NCBI RefSeq assembly: GCF_030315745.1
Contig: NZ_JASXSH010000003.1
Span: 124,001-188,000 of the forward strand
Source of the DNA: Gordonia heveisoli
GTDB taxonomy: Bacteria; Actinomycetota; Actinomycetes; Mycobacteriales; Mycobacteriaceae
Direction of reading: 5' to 3'
Length of the DNA: 64,000 bases
The notes under the pieces are model-generated. The model searched no databases. It was not told where the DNA came from and saw only the letters and a program-made list of their open reading frames with translations. Positions 41,949-51,691 of this stretch are shown here, piece by piece. Each line of letters opens with the position of its first letter. Positions within the stretch are counted from its first letter, which is position 1. A program made the position numbers and the translations under genes.

Positions 41949-42156
41949 TCCGCTCAGTCATCCGAGTGCCCGAAACCGGCGATCGGCTACGGGTCCTCGT
42001 CGGGTCACTGAGGTAACCTTCAGCAGAAGAACGGTGCGCCGAGCCGGTGAGCCTCGCCGTGCCGAGCAGCGGTACTTTCAGACGACAGACGCAGCACAGG
42101 TCAACGACCATCCGCGAACGGCTTCACAGCGGATGCAGAGGGCAGGGGAGACGCTC
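41949..42156 (+). promoter_or_regulatory. 208-base gap upstream of the DUF4333 gene
   Basis: TAACCT (42014-42019) could be a -10 and would give a leader of about 130 nt before ATG 42157, which has GCAGGGGAG upstream. The leader contains no recognisable riboswitch or attenuator and no coding region I can support. An in-frame ATG at 42133 would lengthen the protein by eight residues. Confidence 0.3.
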
Positions 42157-43125
42157 ATGAGCGAGCCGCAACAACCATCGTCGCCGGGTGGGGCGGAGCA
42201 TGGTTCCGACGCATCGGCTCCAGCCGGTGCGGACGGCAAGACCGAGATCGTGAACGTCAGCGGTCAACCAACGGCCGCCCCCCAAACCGAGATCGGACCG
42301 GTGAGCGGCCAGCCGGTGAACCCGGAAGGCGTCGCCTATCCCGGTGCACCCCCGGCCGACGCAACGCAGTACGGTCAGCCGCCGGTAAACCCCGGCCAGT
42401 ACGGCCAGCCGCCGGTCGGCCCCGGTTACGGGCAGCCCGCCGGTTATGGTCAGCAACCCGCCTACGGCGATCCACAGTACGGGCAGCCCGCACCGGGCAG
42501 CGGTCCTGGCCAGTTCAACGCAACCCAGCTCTCGCCGACCGGAAGTACGCCCGGCGCCCAGCCGGGCGACGCCGGTCCCACCCAGCAGTTGTCCGGTGGC
42601 TTCGGTGCCCAGAACCCCTATGGTCAGCCCGATCCTTACGGTCAGCCCGCCGGTTATGGCCAACACCCCGGCCCGGAGCAGTTCGGGCAGCCTGGCTACG
42701 GACCGCAGGGCGCATTCGGTCAGCCCGACCAGTACGGACAGCAGTACGGCGGTGACCAGTTTTCCGCGATGGCAGCCGGTTCCGGCTCGGGCAACGGACT
42801 GTCCAAGGTGCTCTACGGGGTCGGTGCGGCGTTGCTGATCGCCGCGGTGGTCGTCGTCGTCACCGCCTTCTGGCTGCCCGGTTGGGCACCGAAGAAGCTC
42901 GACCAGTCGGCCGCCGAGAGCGGCGTACAGACGGTGCTGACCGAGAACTACGGCATCGCCAAGGATCAGGTGTCTGACGTCAGCTGCCCGTCGGGCCAGA
43001 AGATCAAGTCAGGTGACAGCTTCACCTGCACGGTCACCGTCGGCGGACAGAAGCAGCAGGTCAAGCTCACCTTCCTCGACGACGACGGCAAGTACGAGGT
43101 CGCCCGCCCGACGACGGCCGGCTGA
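42157..43125 (+). CDS. DUF4333 domain membrane protein with Gly-Gln-Pro-Tyr repeats
   Basis: The 322-residue protein has three parts. Residues 1-205 are low complexity, with many QYGQPPVNPGQYGQPP-like and PYGQPAGYGQ repeats and probably no fold. A single membrane helix follows at about 217-242 (VLYGVGAALLIAAVVVVVTA). The outside C-terminal domain is DUF4333 (about 255-322), with C277 and C291 positioned for a disulfide and ending VKLTFLDDDGKYEVARP. It corresponds to Rv2091c by position and architecture. Function is unknown. A strong hairpin follows the stop. Confidence 0.88.
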   Translation: MSEPQQPSSPGGAEHGSDASAPAGADGKTEIVNVSGQPTAAPQTEIGPVSGQPVNPEGVAYPGAPPADATQYGQPPVNPGQYGQPPVGPGYGQPAGYGQQPAYGDPQYGQPAPGSGPGQFNATQLSPTGSTPGAQPGDAGPTQQLSGGFGAQNPYGQPDPYGQPAGYGQHPGPEQFGQPGYGPQGAFGQPDQYGQQYGGDQFSAMAAGSGSGNGLSKVLYGVGAALLIAAVVVVVTAFWLPGWAPKKLDQSAAESGVQTVLTENYGIAKDQVSDVSCPSGQKIKSGDSFTCTVTVGGQKQQVKLTFLDDDGKYEVARPTTAG

Positions 43126-43139
43126 GTCCGACTCGCGCA

Positions 43140-43192
43140 CAACGCAGATCGGTCGGCGTACCCACTACGGGTACGCCGGCCGATCTGCGTTG
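43140..43192. terminator. Bidirectional terminator, 24-bp stem
   Basis: The arms 43140-43163 and 43169-43192 pair over 24 bp with a single T-G wobble and a 5-base loop. It lies between the convergent DUF4333 and exonuclease genes. Confidence 0.8.
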
Positions 43193-43239
43193 CCGACGGC
43201 TCGGCGCGGTCTGCCGATGCCGACCTCCGGTCGGTGAAT

Positions 43240-44223
43240 CTACCCGGCGATCTCCCAGGAAAGTGCCTTGGCGAGACGACCGACCGACGCACCGATGCCG
43301 AGTTCCTCAATGAGAGCGGCCAATGCGACCGGGTCCGCGGGCTGTGTCGGCAGCACGTCCTGGCCGCTGTCGATGGTTTCGGCATCGGTGCGGACGAACA
43401 CCACCGTCCGGGCTGCCGAGAGGTAGTCGACGGACGCGGCCAACGATTTGCGGGCACGGGTGGGAACACCGGATGCGGGATCGGCCGCGGCGGACTGCAA
43501 CGCATCAAGGCTGCCGTATTCGGAGATCAGCGTGGCTGCCGTCTTCTCGCCGATACCGGGCACACCCGGTAGTCCGTCGGAGGGATCACCGCGCAGCATC
43601 GACATCTCGGCGTAGGCCAGGCCGGCCCGTTCGACGGGTACCGCGTACTTGGCGGCGACCTCGGCCGGACCCATCATCTCGGCCTTGGCCAGCCCGCGTC
43701 CGACGTAGAGGACACGCACCGCAACCGGGTCGTCGGCGACCACCTGAAGTAGGTCCCGGTCGCCGGAGACCACCACGACCGGGTCGTCGGCCTCGGCGAA
43801 GGCCAGCGTGCCGATGACGTCATCGGCCTCGCAGCCGAGGGCACCTGAGGTCGCGATGCCCGCTGCTGCCAGCACCGCCAGGATCATGTCGACCTGCGGT
43901 GTCAACGTGTCGGGCACCTCCTCGACATCGACGGCCGGACCGCCGATCCCGGTGGTATCCGCCCCGAGTTCGGCCGCCTCAGCCACGCGGTGAGCCTTGT
44001 AGGACGGGATCAGATCGGTGCGGAAGGCTGGACGCCAGTCGAGATCGAGACAGACAACCAGCCGGCTCGGGTTCTCCCGGGTGACGAGATTGGCGATGGT
44101 ATCGATGAATCCGCGCAGTGCGTTGACGGGGCGGCCATCCGGGGCGGTCATCTTCTCCGGCAACGCATAGAAGGATCGGAACCACAGGCTCGCGCCGTCG
44201 AGCAGCATCAGTGAATCGGCCAT
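43240..44223 (-). CDS. 5'-3' exonuclease (FEN/Pol I N-terminal domain family)
   Basis: A 327-residue stand-alone relative of the 5' nuclease domain of DNA polymerase I, homologous to Rv2090. Metal-site motifs are [29 protein letters not shown] and [17 protein letters not shown] helix-hairpin-helix-type DNA-binding segment, [18 protein letters not shown], follows. It probably removes flaps or RNA primers alongside Pol I. ATG 44223 begins the conserved N-terminus; the longer frame overlaps the divergent peptidase promoter. On the reverse strand CACAGT ends 6 bases before the ATG, a degenerate version of the leaderless pattern. Confidence 0.92.
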   Translation of the reverse strand: MADSLMLLDGASLWFRSFYALPEKMTAPDGRPVNALRGFIDTIANLVTRENPSRLVVCLDLDWRPAFRTDLIPSYKAHRVAEAAELGADTTGIGGPAVDVEEVPDTLTPQVDMILAVLAAAGIATSGALGCEADDVIGTLAFAEADDPVVVVSGDRDLLQVVADDPVAVRVLYVGRGLAKAEMMGPAEVAAKYAVPVERAGLAYAEMSMLRGDPSDGLPGVPGIGEKTAATLISEYGSLDALQSAAADPASGVPTRARKSLAASVDYLSAARTVVFVRTDAETIDSGQDVLPTQPADPVALAALIEELGIGASVGRLAKALSWEIAG

Positions 44224-44312
44224 CCCCACACTGTGGCATCCGGGCCGCCGCCGCGTCACGCCGGTAGGCGGATCCGCGTCTGGGTGCGGTTGCTCGCGTA
44301 GGGTTGTCGACC

Positions 44313-45437
44313 ATGAGCGCAACCGGGCAGGAACGCTTTCCCACCGAGGTCTACCGCCACCGGATCGGCCGTGCGGCCGAGCTCGCCGGCGAGGCGGGTC
44401 TCGACGCACTCATCGTGAGTCCGGGTCCGGATCTGCGGTATCTCGTCGGGTCCCGCGCCGATACCTTCGAACGTCTGACGGCTCTGGTGATTCCGGCGGC
44501 CGGGACGCCGAGTCTCACCGTCGCACGCCTGGAACTCGCCTCGCTCACGACGTCGGCGGTCGGCGATCTGGACATCGAGGTGCGTGACTGGGTCGACGGT
44601 GAAGACGCCCACGCGCTGGCGCTGGCCGGGCTGGGTTCCCGTCCGCGCGTGGCGGTCTCCGATGCGATGCCCGCACTGCATCTGGTACCGATCGCCGAGC
44701 GGGTCGGTACGACGCCGGATTTGGCGACGCCGGTGCTGCGGGAGCTGCGAATGGTCAAGGACGATGCGGAGATCGAGGTCCTGCGGGCCGCGGGCGCAGC
44801 GATCGACCGGGTGCACGCGCGAATGGGGGACTGGCTCCGGCCCGGTCGCACCGAGGCCGCGGTCGCCGATGACATCGCCGCCGCCATTGTCGCCGAGGGG
44901 CATTCGGCGGCGGCCTTCGTCATCGTCGGATCGGGACCCAACGGTGCCGACCCACATCACGAGCACTCCGACCGTGTCATCACCGACTCCGACATCGTGG
45001 TGATCGACATCGGTGGCCCGGTCGAACCCGGCTACAACTCCGACTCCACCCGCACCTACTGTTTCGGCACCCCGGCCACCGACGTCGTCGATGCCTACGC
45101 GGCGCTGCAGGCGGCCCAGCGTACGGCGGTCGACGCGGTTCGCCCCGGGGTGACTGCGGAGTCCATCGACGCCGCCGCCCGCGAGGTGCTGGTCGCCGCA
45201 GGTCTGGGGGAGCAGTTCATCCATCGCACCGGCCACGGCATCGGGCTGTCCGTACATGAGGAGCCCTATATCGTCGCAGGCAACGAGATCGTGCTCCGCT
45301 CCAGAATGGCGTTCAGCGTCGAGCCTGGTGTCTACTTCCGCGGGCAGTGGGGAGCACGGATCGAGGACATCGTGGTGGTCACCGACGACGGCGGCGAATC
45401 ACTCAACAACCGCCCGCACGATCTGGTCGCACTCTGA
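44313..45437 (+). CDS. M24-family metallopeptidase (Xaa-Pro peptidase, PepE/PepQ-like)
   Basis: A 374-residue pita-bread peptidase. The N-terminal creatinase-like domain spans about 1-145. The catalytic domain has metal ligands D232 in VVIDIGGPV and D244 in YNSDSTRTY, His in [16 protein letters not shown], and Glu residues in FSVEPGVYF and [10 protein letters not shown]. It likely removes residues preceding proline. ATG 44313 is preferred over an in-frame TTG at 44304. TAGGGT (44299-44304) ends 8 bases before it. Corresponds by position to pepE (Rv2089c). Confidence 0.92.
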   Translation: MSATGQERFPTEVYRHRIGRAAELAGEAGLDALIVSPGPDLRYLVGSRADTFERLTALVIPAAGTPSLTVARLELASLTTSAVGDLDIEVRDWVDGEDAHALALAGLGSRPRVAVSDAMPALHLVPIAERVGTTPDLATPVLRELRMVKDDAEIEVLRAAGAAIDRVHARMGDWLRPGRTEAAVADDIAAAIVAEGHSAAAFVIVGSGPNGADPHHEHSDRVITDSDIVVIDIGGPVEPGYNSDSTRTYCFGTPATDVVDAYAALQAAQRTAVDAVRPGVTAESIDAAAREVLVAAGLGEQFIHRTGHGIGLSVHEEPYIVAGNEIVLRSRMAFSVEPGVYFRGQWGARIEDIVVVTDDGGESLNNRPHDLVAL

Positions 45438-45464
45438 CCGGTCGGCCCCCGATCGATCCGGAGG

Positions 45465-45878
45465 TCAGGACGCCCGATCGCCGAGCAGAGATGCCGAGCC
45501 CATCACCCGGGCGACGCTGATCTCGATGACCACCCGTCGCGGGTTGGGTTTGGGTTCGCGGTAGCGCGCCGCATACCGTCGTTCGGCCTCGGCGACCCGG
45601 TCCGGCTCCCGACGAACCGTAGCCGGGCCCTCGAGGGTCAGCCACCGTGGCCCGTCGACGTTGGTCACCACCGCATAGCCGCCACGTTCGGCATTGCGCA
45701 CCTTCTGGCTGCCGTCGAAGGTGATCACCCTCGCCAGCGCGGCGTCGGGATCCCAGGTGAACCCGACCGCGACGACGTGCGGGGTGCCGTCGGCGCGCAG
45801 CGTGGTCAGCGTCGCCAGATGTCGTTCGGTGAGGAACTCGGCGGCGGTGGCGGACAGGTCGGCGGCGGTGCGGGACAT
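45465..45878 (-). CDS. PPOX-class F420-dependent oxidoreductase
   Basis: A 137-residue split-barrel flavin/deazaflavin-binding protein closely resembling Rv2074, which has been reported as an F420-dependent biliverdin reductase. Typical blocks are [40 protein letters not shown] and [18 protein letters not shown], the last part ending in [17 protein letters not shown]. Cytoplasmic homodimer expected. ATG 45878 is used because TACGGT (complement of 45886-45891) ends 7 bases upstream; GTG 45887 is the alternative. Confidence 0.9.
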   Translation of the reverse strand: MSRTAADLSATAAEFLTERHLATLTTLRADGTPHVVAVGFTWDPDAALARVITFDGSQKVRNAERGGYAVVTNVDGPRWLTLEGPATVRREPDRVAEAERRYAARYREPKPNPRRVVIEISVARVMGSASLLGDRAS

Positions 45879-45967
45879 GTCACTCACCGTAATACGGTCG
45901 CCGCAGCGCGGTCGGCCCGGCCGCATGGGGTCGCATCGGTCTCGGGTCTCGATGCGATACTGGCCAG

Positions 45968-46735
45968 ATGCCCCATCACCCGCCCCCCGGCACGATCGTC
46001 CTGTTCGGTGGACGTAGCGAAATCGGCGTCGAGGTCGTCCGTCGTATCGCCGTGGGACGTGACGTGGTCCTGGCTGCCCGACGACCTGAAGATCTGCAGG
46101 CGCAGACCGATGCACTGCTGGCGGCCGGGGCCGACAACGTGCACGCGATCGCCTTCGACGCCGAGGACACCGCCGCTCATCCCGCTCTTATCGACGCGAT
46201 CACCTCCACCTATGGCCCGATCGCGGTCGCCGTGGTCGCCTTCGGCATCCTCGGTGACGGCACGCGCGCCGAGACCGACACCGCACATGCCCTGCAGATC
46301 GCGCATGTCGACTATGTGGCACAGATCAGTGTTCTGACCCCACTGGCGACGGCGATGCGGGCGCAGGGGTCGGGAACGATCATCGTCTTCTCCTCGGTGG
46401 CCGGGGTCCGGGTGCGCCGTGCCAACTACGTCTATGGATCGACCAAGGCCGGCCTGGACGGATTCGCCTCCGGTCTGGCCGATGCCCTGCACGGCAGCGG
46501 CGTCCGGTTGCTGCTTGCCAGACCCGGTTTCGTGGTCGGCAACATGACCCGCGAACTGATGGCGGCGGGTACCAAACCGGCTCCCTTCTCCCGGGATGCC
46601 GAACAGGTCGCCGATGCGGTCGTCCGCGCATATCGCCGCGACCGGGGCGAGGTGTGGATTCCGGGAATCCTGCGGCCGATGTTCTTCGGAATGCGGTTGT
46701 TGCCGCGTGCCATCTGGCGGCGACTGCCCCGATGA
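45968..46735 (+). CDS. Short-chain dehydrogenase/reductase, DprE2-like group
   Basis: A 255-residue SDR. The nucleotide-binding loop is [11 protein letters not shown] rather than the classic TGxxxGxG, as in the decaprenylphosphoryl-2-keto-ribose reductase (DprE2) group. The catalytic Ser and Tyr-Lys lie in [20 protein letters not shown] followed by STKAG. The C-terminal [20 protein letters not shown] and [18 protein letters not shown] form a hydrophobic membrane-facing end. It corresponds by position to Rv2073c and is probably a paralogue rather than DprE2 itself. GATACT ends 6 bases before ATG 45968. The stop overlaps cobL by four bases. Confidence 0.85.
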   Translation: MPHHPPPGTIVLFGGRSEIGVEVVRRIAVGRDVVLAARRPEDLQAQTDALLAAGADNVHAIAFDAEDTAAHPALIDAITSTYGPIAVAVVAFGILGDGTRAETDTAHALQIAHVDYVAQISVLTPLATAMRAQGSGTIIVFSSVAGVRVRRANYVYGSTKAGLDGFASGLADALHGSGVRLLLARPGFVVGNMTRELMAAGTKPAPFSRDAEQVADAVVRAYRRDRGEVWIPGILRPMFFGMRLLPRAIWRRLPR

Positions 46736-47946
46736 CCAATTCACGATTCGTGGTCGTCGGCATCGGCGCCGATGGCTGGCCGGGGCTGTCGCAGCGGGCG
46801 CGCGACGAATTGCGTTCCGCGCGCGTGATATACGGAGCCCGCCGACAACTGGATCTCCTCGAGGATGTCGACGCCGAGCTCCGGCCCTGGCAGTCACCGA
46901 TGTCGGTCCACCTGGCGCAGGTCCTCGAACAGGCAGCCGCACCCGCACCGGTCGTGCACATCCTGGCCAGTGGCGATCCGATGTTCCACGGTGTGGGTAC
47001 CACCATCGCGCGGTCCGTCGGCGCCCAGCGGACCACGGTGATCCCGGCCGTCTCCAGTGCCAGCCTGGCGTGCGCACGGCTTGGTTGGGACCTGACGTCG
47101 ACGCGGATCGTCAGTCTCGTCACCCGGGACGAATCGGCGATCCGTGCCGAGATCACCGGCGGTGCACAGCTTCTCGTCCTGAGCCGTGACGAGAACAGCG
47201 CCCGGGTCGTCGCCGGCCTGCTGACCGCCGAGGGCTTCGGGGCATCGACCATGACCGTTCTCGCCCAGCTCGGTGGTCCCGCCGAAGCGGTGACGTCGGG
47301 TCGTGCGGAGACCTGGGATGCCCCGGCCGGTGACCGACTCAATATCGTCGCGATCGACTGTGTCGGCCCGTCCCGCAGCGCATTACCCGGGCGACCCGAT
47401 GCCGACTACGCCCATGACGGCCAGATCACCAAGTCGGCCTATCGATCGATTACCGTGTGTGCGTTGGAACCAGCTGGGCCACAACTTCTCTGGGATATCG
47501 GCGCCGGTTCGGGCAGTATCGCGATCGAATGGCTACGGGCGGATGAGCGGGGCACCGCGATCACGTTCGAAAGAGATGCGGCCCGCGCCGAACGCGCCCT
47601 CGGCAACGCCGGCCGGTACGGAGTCGCCGATCGTCTGATCCAGCGCGGCGGGGCACCGGGCGCGCTGCCCGACGCGCCCGCACCCGACGCGATCTTCATC
47701 GGCGGCGGCCTGTCCCCGGCGGTGCTGACCCACTGTGTGGCCGCCTTGCGGCCGGGCGGCCGGCTGGTCGCGAACGCGGTGGCCACCGAGAGTCAGCAGT
47801 TGCTGGGTCAATGGCATCGCGACCACGGCGGAGTGTTGCGCCGCATCATGATCGAAACCGTCGAGCCACTCGGCACGTTGACCACTTGGCGACCCGCTCT
47901 GCCCATCGTGCAGTGGGTATGGCGTCGAGAGCTGGAGGTTTCCTAG
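46732..47946 (+). CDS. cobL: Precorrin-6Y C5,15-methyltransferase (decarboxylating), CbiE-CbiT fusion
   Basis: CobL methylates C5 and C15 and decarboxylates the C12 acetate of precorrin-6B in aerobic cobalamin synthesis. The 404-residue protein is a fusion. The CbiE-like tetrapyrrole methylase (about 1-200) has VVGIGADGWPGLSQRARDEL and HILASGDPMFHGVG. The CbiT-like Rossmann domain (about 230-404) has LLWDIGAGSGSIAIEWLRAD and IFIGGGLSPAVL. ATG 46732 overlaps the SDR stop (ATGA). It begins the cobL-cobM-cobK run. Confidence 0.96.
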   Translation: MTNSRFVVVGIGADGWPGLSQRARDELRSARVIYGARRQLDLLEDVDAELRPWQSPMSVHLAQVLEQAAAPAPVVHILASGDPMFHGVGTTIARSVGAQRTTVIPAVSSASLACARLGWDLTSTRIVSLVTRDESAIRAEITGGAQLLVLSRDENSARVVAGLLTAEGFGASTMTVLAQLGGPAEAVTSGRAETWDAPAGDRLNIVAIDCVGPSRSALPGRPDADYAHDGQITKSAYRSITVCALEPAGPQLLWDIGAGSGSIAIEWLRADERGTAITFERDAARAERALGNAGRYGVADRLIQRGGAPGALPDAPAPDAIFIGGGLSPAVLTHCVAALRPGGRLVANAVATESQQLLGQWHRDHGGVLRRIMIETVEPLGTLTTWRPALPIVQWVWRRELEVS

Positions 47947-47962
47947 TTATGGGAGGACTGCG

Positions 47963-48736
47963 TTGACCGTCTATTTCATCGGCGCCGGGCCGGGTGCACC
48001 GGACCTGATCACGTTGCGGGGCAGCCGGATTATCGGTGAATGTCAGACCTGCCTGTATGCCGGTTCGCTGGTGCCGCACGAGATTCTGGCGATGTGCCCA
48101 CCCGACGCCACGTTGATCGACACCGCACGGATGCCGTTGACGGAGATCGTCGGGCATATCGAGGCCGCACATGCGGCCGGACACCACGTGGCTCGCCTAC
48201 ATTCCGGGGATCTGTCGCTGTATTCGGCCTTGAGTGAACAGCAGCGCGAGTTGCACAGCCGCGGAATCGATTCCGAAATCGTGCCGGGTGTACCGGCCTT
48301 CGCCGCGGCAGCCGCCGCGCTCGACACCGAACTGACTGTTCCCGGAGTGGGACAGAGTGTCCTCGTCACCCGGGTGTCCACCTTGTCCACCGACATGCCG
48401 ACCGGGGAGGACCTCGCCACTCTCGCACGGTCGGGTGTCACCCTCGCCCTACATCTCGCCGCACACCGCGCCGAGGAGATCGTGGCGGCGCTGACGCCGC
48501 ACTACGGCGCCGCGTGCCCCACCGCCACCGTCGCCTTCGCCAGTCGCCCGGAACAACAGATCGTGCGGTGCGCACTGGATCAGCTACCCGCCGCGCTGGC
48601 CCAGGCCGAGATCACCAAGACAGCGGTCATCTTCGTGGGCCGCATCCTCGACGCGGGCACCCAGCCCGGCGTCACCGACAGCTACCTGTATTCGCAGGCC
48701 CGAATGAACAAGCTGCGTTCGGACCGGCATGCCTGA
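47963..48736 (+). CDS. cobM: Precorrin-4 C11-methyltransferase
   Basis: CobM adds the C11 methyl group to precorrin-4. The 257-residue tetrapyrrole methylase shows VYFIGAGPGAPDLITLRGSR at the N-terminus, RLHSGDLSLYSALSEQ, and VPGVPAFAAAAAALDTELTV, with the C-terminal KTAVIFVGRILD. The start is TTG 47963, preceded by GGGAGG at 47951-47956; the conserved N-terminus leaves no other choice. It overlaps cobK by eight bases. Confidence 0.96.
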   Translation: MTVYFIGAGPGAPDLITLRGSRIIGECQTCLYAGSLVPHEILAMCPPDATLIDTARMPLTEIVGHIEAAHAAGHHVARLHSGDLSLYSALSEQQRELHSRGIDSEIVPGVPAFAAAAAALDTELTVPGVGQSVLVTRVSTLSTDMPTGEDLATLARSGVTLALHLAAHRAEEIVAALTPHYGAACPTATVAFASRPEQQIVRCALDQLPAALAQAEITKTAVIFVGRILDAGTQPGVTDSYLYSQARMNKLRSDRHA

Positions 48737-49475
48737 AGGCGATGCACCCGTCCTGATCCTCGGCGGCACTGGCGAGGCCCGGGACCTGGCCGCGACCCTG
48801 GTCGAGGTCGGGGTGCCGGTGATCAGCTCGCTCGCGGGCCGGGTCCGCGATCCGCGCCTGCCGCAGGGTGAGGTGCGGATCGGCGGATTCGGCGGGATCG
48901 CCGGACTGGCGCAATGGCTCGCCACGCATCAGGTGCGAGCGGTTGTCGACGCCACCCATCCGTTCGCCGCGGTCATCACCGCCAATGCGGTCGAGGCGTG
49001 TGCGCTCGCCGGTGTCCAACTGTTGCGCCTGCGTCGGGATCCCTGGGTTCCCGGTGCCGCCGATCGTTGGGTCCGGGTACCCGATATCGACACCGCCGCA
49101 ACCGAGGTCGACGGTCGTGGCCGACGGGTACTGCTGACCACCGGCCGCCAGGATGCCGACGCCTTCGCCGGCATCGATTCGGCGTGGTTCCTGATCCGGG
49201 TGGTCGACCCGCCCACGGGGAAGCTTCCGGCGCACCACGAGATCCTACGGTCGCGTGGCCCCTACCGGCTCGAGGACGAACTCGAGCTGATGCGTTCCCG
49301 CGCCATCGATCTGCTGGTCACCAAGAACAGCGGCGGAGAACTCACCCGCGCAAAACTTCGGGCTGCCGCGTTGCTCGACGTGCCGGTCGTCATGGTGGAC
49401 CGGCCCACCGAGCCGCCGGTGCCGACGGCGGCCACCGCCTCGGCCGCTGCCGACTGGGTGGCCGGTCTGCGGTGA
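48729..49475 (+). CDS. cobK: Precorrin-6A reductase
   Basis: CobK reduces precorrin-6A with NADPH. The 248-residue product begins PVLILGGTGEARDLAATLVE, the nucleotide-binding loop of the CobK/CbiJ family, and contains VRAVVDATHPFAAVITANAV and LLRLRRDPWVP, with LVTKNSGGELTRAKLRAA toward the end. ATG 48729 lies inside the end of cobM. It converges with cobIJ over a 52-base gap holding no obvious hairpin. Confidence 0.96.
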   Translation: MPEGDAPVLILGGTGEARDLAATLVEVGVPVISSLAGRVRDPRLPQGEVRIGGFGGIAGLAQWLATHQVRAVVDATHPFAAVITANAVEACALAGVQLLRLRRDPWVPGAADRWVRVPDIDTAATEVDGRGRRVLLTTGRQDADAFAGIDSAWFLIRVVDPPTGKLPAHHEILRSRGPYRLEDELELMRSRAIDLLVTKNSGGELTRAKLRAAALLDVPVVMVDRPTEPPVPTAATASAAADWVAGLR

Positions 49476-49527
49476 AACTCGTTCGAGCCCAGGCTGACTC
49501 ACCATGCCCGGGTCCGACGTCGAGACC

Positions 49528-51045
49528 TCAGGCGCGGTGGCTGCGCGGCGTGTAGACGAGCTGCCCGGCCGATCGGTCGGCCACGGTGGTCGCCGACGAT
49601 CCGATGATCAACAGGGTCCGCATGTCGACGACCGCCGGGTCGAGGGCACCGACCGTCGTGGTGGTCACCGACTGGGTGGGACCACCGACATCGCGGCCGA
49701 GGATCACCACCCGATCTGGGGACACCGATTCCAGCAGAAGATCTTTCAGCGCCGACACCTGCCAGGCACGGCTGGCCGAGCCGGGGTTGTAGATCGCGAT
49801 CACCAGATCCGCGGCGACCGCCGCCCGGATCCGCTCGGTGATGACCTCCCACGGTTTGAGACGATCGGATAGGGAGATGACGGCGAAATCATGTCCGAGT
49901 GGTGCGCCGACGGTGGCCGCGACCGCGGTTGCGGCGGTCATTCCGGGCAGGACCCGCACGCCGACGCCGTGCCAGCGTGGCTCGGCCGCCACCTCGGCAA
50001 CCGCGGCGGCCATGGCGAAGACACCGGGGTCACCGGAGGACACGACGACTACGCGCGCACCTCGACTCGCGAGATCGAGTGCGAATTCGGCACGTTCGGC
50101 TTCGACCCGATTGTCGCTGGCATGAACCCGCTGTCCGGGCCGGGGGGTGACGCGGTTGAGATAGGTGGTGTAGCCGACGAGATCGGTGGCCGCGGCGAGT
50201 TCGGCCCGCACCTGCGGGGTGGTCCACCCGTCATGTCCGGGACCCAGCCCGATCACGACGACTTCCCCGGCCGGAGGCGGTGTCTGGGCATAGCGGGGAT
50301 TGTTGCGGCGACCGGGTACCACCACGATCGAGAAGTACGGCACCGCGTCGGCATCGACCTCGGCGACGGGCGCGACCTTCTGTACAGTCGTCGAGGCCCG
50401 TTCGACATACCACGCCTCGTCGAGCCTGCCGGCTTCGCGCAGGGCCTCCCGCACCCGTTCGAAGGTACGTCCGAGCTTCATCACCACGATGGCGTCAGCG
50501 GTGGAGAACCGGAACAACAGTTCGGATCGGGGCGCGGTGCCGGGCACCACGGTCAGCGTCTCCTCGGCCTCGACGAGGGGCACGCCGGTGGCTGCAGCCG
50601 CCGCGCTGACCGAGGTGACACCCGGGATGATCTCGGCCGGAAAGGTTTCCGACAGTCGCTTGTGCATATGCATATACGAGCTGTAGAAGAGCGGATCGCC
50701 CTCGGCGAGCAGCGCCACCGAACGTCCGGCACGCAGATGCGCGGCCAGCCGGTCGGCGCTGGCGGCATAGAAGTCGTCGAGCGCCCCCTGATAGCCGCCG
50801 GGATGGTCGGTGGTCTCGGTGGTCACCGGGTACATCAGGCGTTCTTCGACCTGATCACCGCGCAGGTATGGCTCGGCGACGGAGCGGGCGATGCTACGGC
50901 CGTGCCGGGCACAGTGATAGGCGACGACGTCCGCGTCGCCGATGGCACGGGCCGCTTTCACCGTCACCAGTTCGCTGTCGCCGGGACCGAGGCCGATGCC
51001 CCACAGCTTGCCGGGCGCGTGGTCGGGTGTGTCGGTCACTCTCAC
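49528..51045 (-). CDS. cobIJ: Bifunctional precorrin-2 C20- / precorrin-3B C17-methyltransferase
   Basis: A fusion of two tetrapyrrole methylases. The CobI half (about 12-255) starts GKLWGIGLGPGDSELVTVKA and has LLAEGDPLFYSSYMHMHKRL. The CobJ half (about 262-500) starts GEVVVIGLGPGHDGWTTPQV, has VVVVSSGDPGVFAMAAAVAE and ends with GRDVGGPTQSVTTTTVGALD. The 505-residue length matches mycobacterial CobIJ. GTG 51045 overlaps the cobH stop by four bases (GTGA), so it is the third gene of a cobG-cobH-cobIJ operon. Confidence 0.96.
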   Translation of the reverse strand: MRVTDTPDHAPGKLWGIGLGPGDSELVTVKAARAIGDADVVAYHCARHGRSIARSVAEPYLRGDQVEERLMYPVTTETTDHPGGYQGALDDFYAASADRLAAHLRAGRSVALLAEGDPLFYSSYMHMHKRLSETFPAEIIPGVTSVSAAAAATGVPLVEAEETLTVVPGTAPRSELLFRFSTADAIVVMKLGRTFERVREALREAGRLDEAWYVERASTTVQKVAPVAEVDADAVPYFSIVVVPGRRNNPRYAQTPPPAGEVVVIGLGPGHDGWTTPQVRAELAAATDLVGYTTYLNRVTPRPGQRVHASDNRVEAERAEFALDLASRGARVVVVSSGDPGVFAMAAAVAEVAAEPRWHGVGVRVLPGMTAATAVAATVGAPLGHDFAVISLSDRLKPWEVITERIRAAVAADLVIAIYNPGSASRAWQVSALKDLLLESVSPDRVVILGRDVGGPTQSVTTTTVGALDPAVVDMRTLLIIGSSATTVADRSAGQLVYTPRSHRA

Positions 51046-51665
51046 TCCTGTGGGGTCGCGAGTGCGTTGAGCGCGGCCGCGGTGATCGCGGACCCGCCGC
51101 GACGGCCGGTCACCGTGATGAACTCGAGGTCGGTCCGTTCGGCAAGTGCCGCACAGGATTCGGCCGCGCCGACGAACCCTACGGGCGCGCCGACGATCGC
51201 AGCCGGCCGCGGTGCGCCGGCGTCGATCAGGTCGAGCAGGGCGAACAGAGCGGTGGGGGCGTTGCCGATGGCGACCACCGCACCATCCAGTCGGGGCAGC
51301 CAGAACTGCAGTGCGGCGGCGGTTCTCGTCGTTCCCATGTCCTCGGCGAGGGCCGGCAGGGTGGGTTCAGACAGGTAGCACAGCACGTCGTTGTCCGCGG
51401 GTAGCCGCTTCCGGGTGACACCGGAGGCCACCATCGACGCATCGCAGAGGATCGGGGCACCGGCCCGCAGAGCGCCACGGGCGGCGGTCACCACATCCGG
51501 CGTGGCGACGACGTCACGGGTCAGGTCGGTCTGCCCGCAGGCGTGAATCATCCGCACCACCACGGTGGCGACATCGGGCGCGAAGGCCGACAGATCCGAT
51601 TCGGCCCGAATCGTGGCAAAGGACTGTCGGTAGATGGCCGCGCCATCCCGTAGGTATTCGGTCAT
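51042..51665 (-). CDS. cobH: Precorrin-8X methylmutase
   Basis: CobH moves a methyl group from C11 to C12 to give hydrogenobyrinate. The 207-residue enzyme has the catalytic His in VVVRMIHACGQ (H41), and APILCDASMVASGVTRKRLP, AVVAIGNAPTALFALLDLID and PVGFVGAAESCAALAE complete the family signature. ATG 51665 begins the conserved TEYLRDGAAIYRQSFATIRA; the frame is open upstream into cobG but without similarity. A GGGTGG lies ahead of the start. Confidence 0.96.
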   Translation of the reverse strand: MTEYLRDGAAIYRQSFATIRAESDLSAFAPDVATVVVRMIHACGQTDLTRDVVATPDVVTAARGALRAGAPILCDASMVASGVTRKRLPADNDVLCYLSEPTLPALAEDMGTTRTAAALQFWLPRLDGAVVAIGNAPTALFALLDLIDAGAPRPAAIVGAPVGFVGAAESCAALAERTDLEFITVTGRRGGSAITAAALNALATPQE

Positions 51666-51691
51666 GGTGACGACCACCCTAGTGTGGCCGA

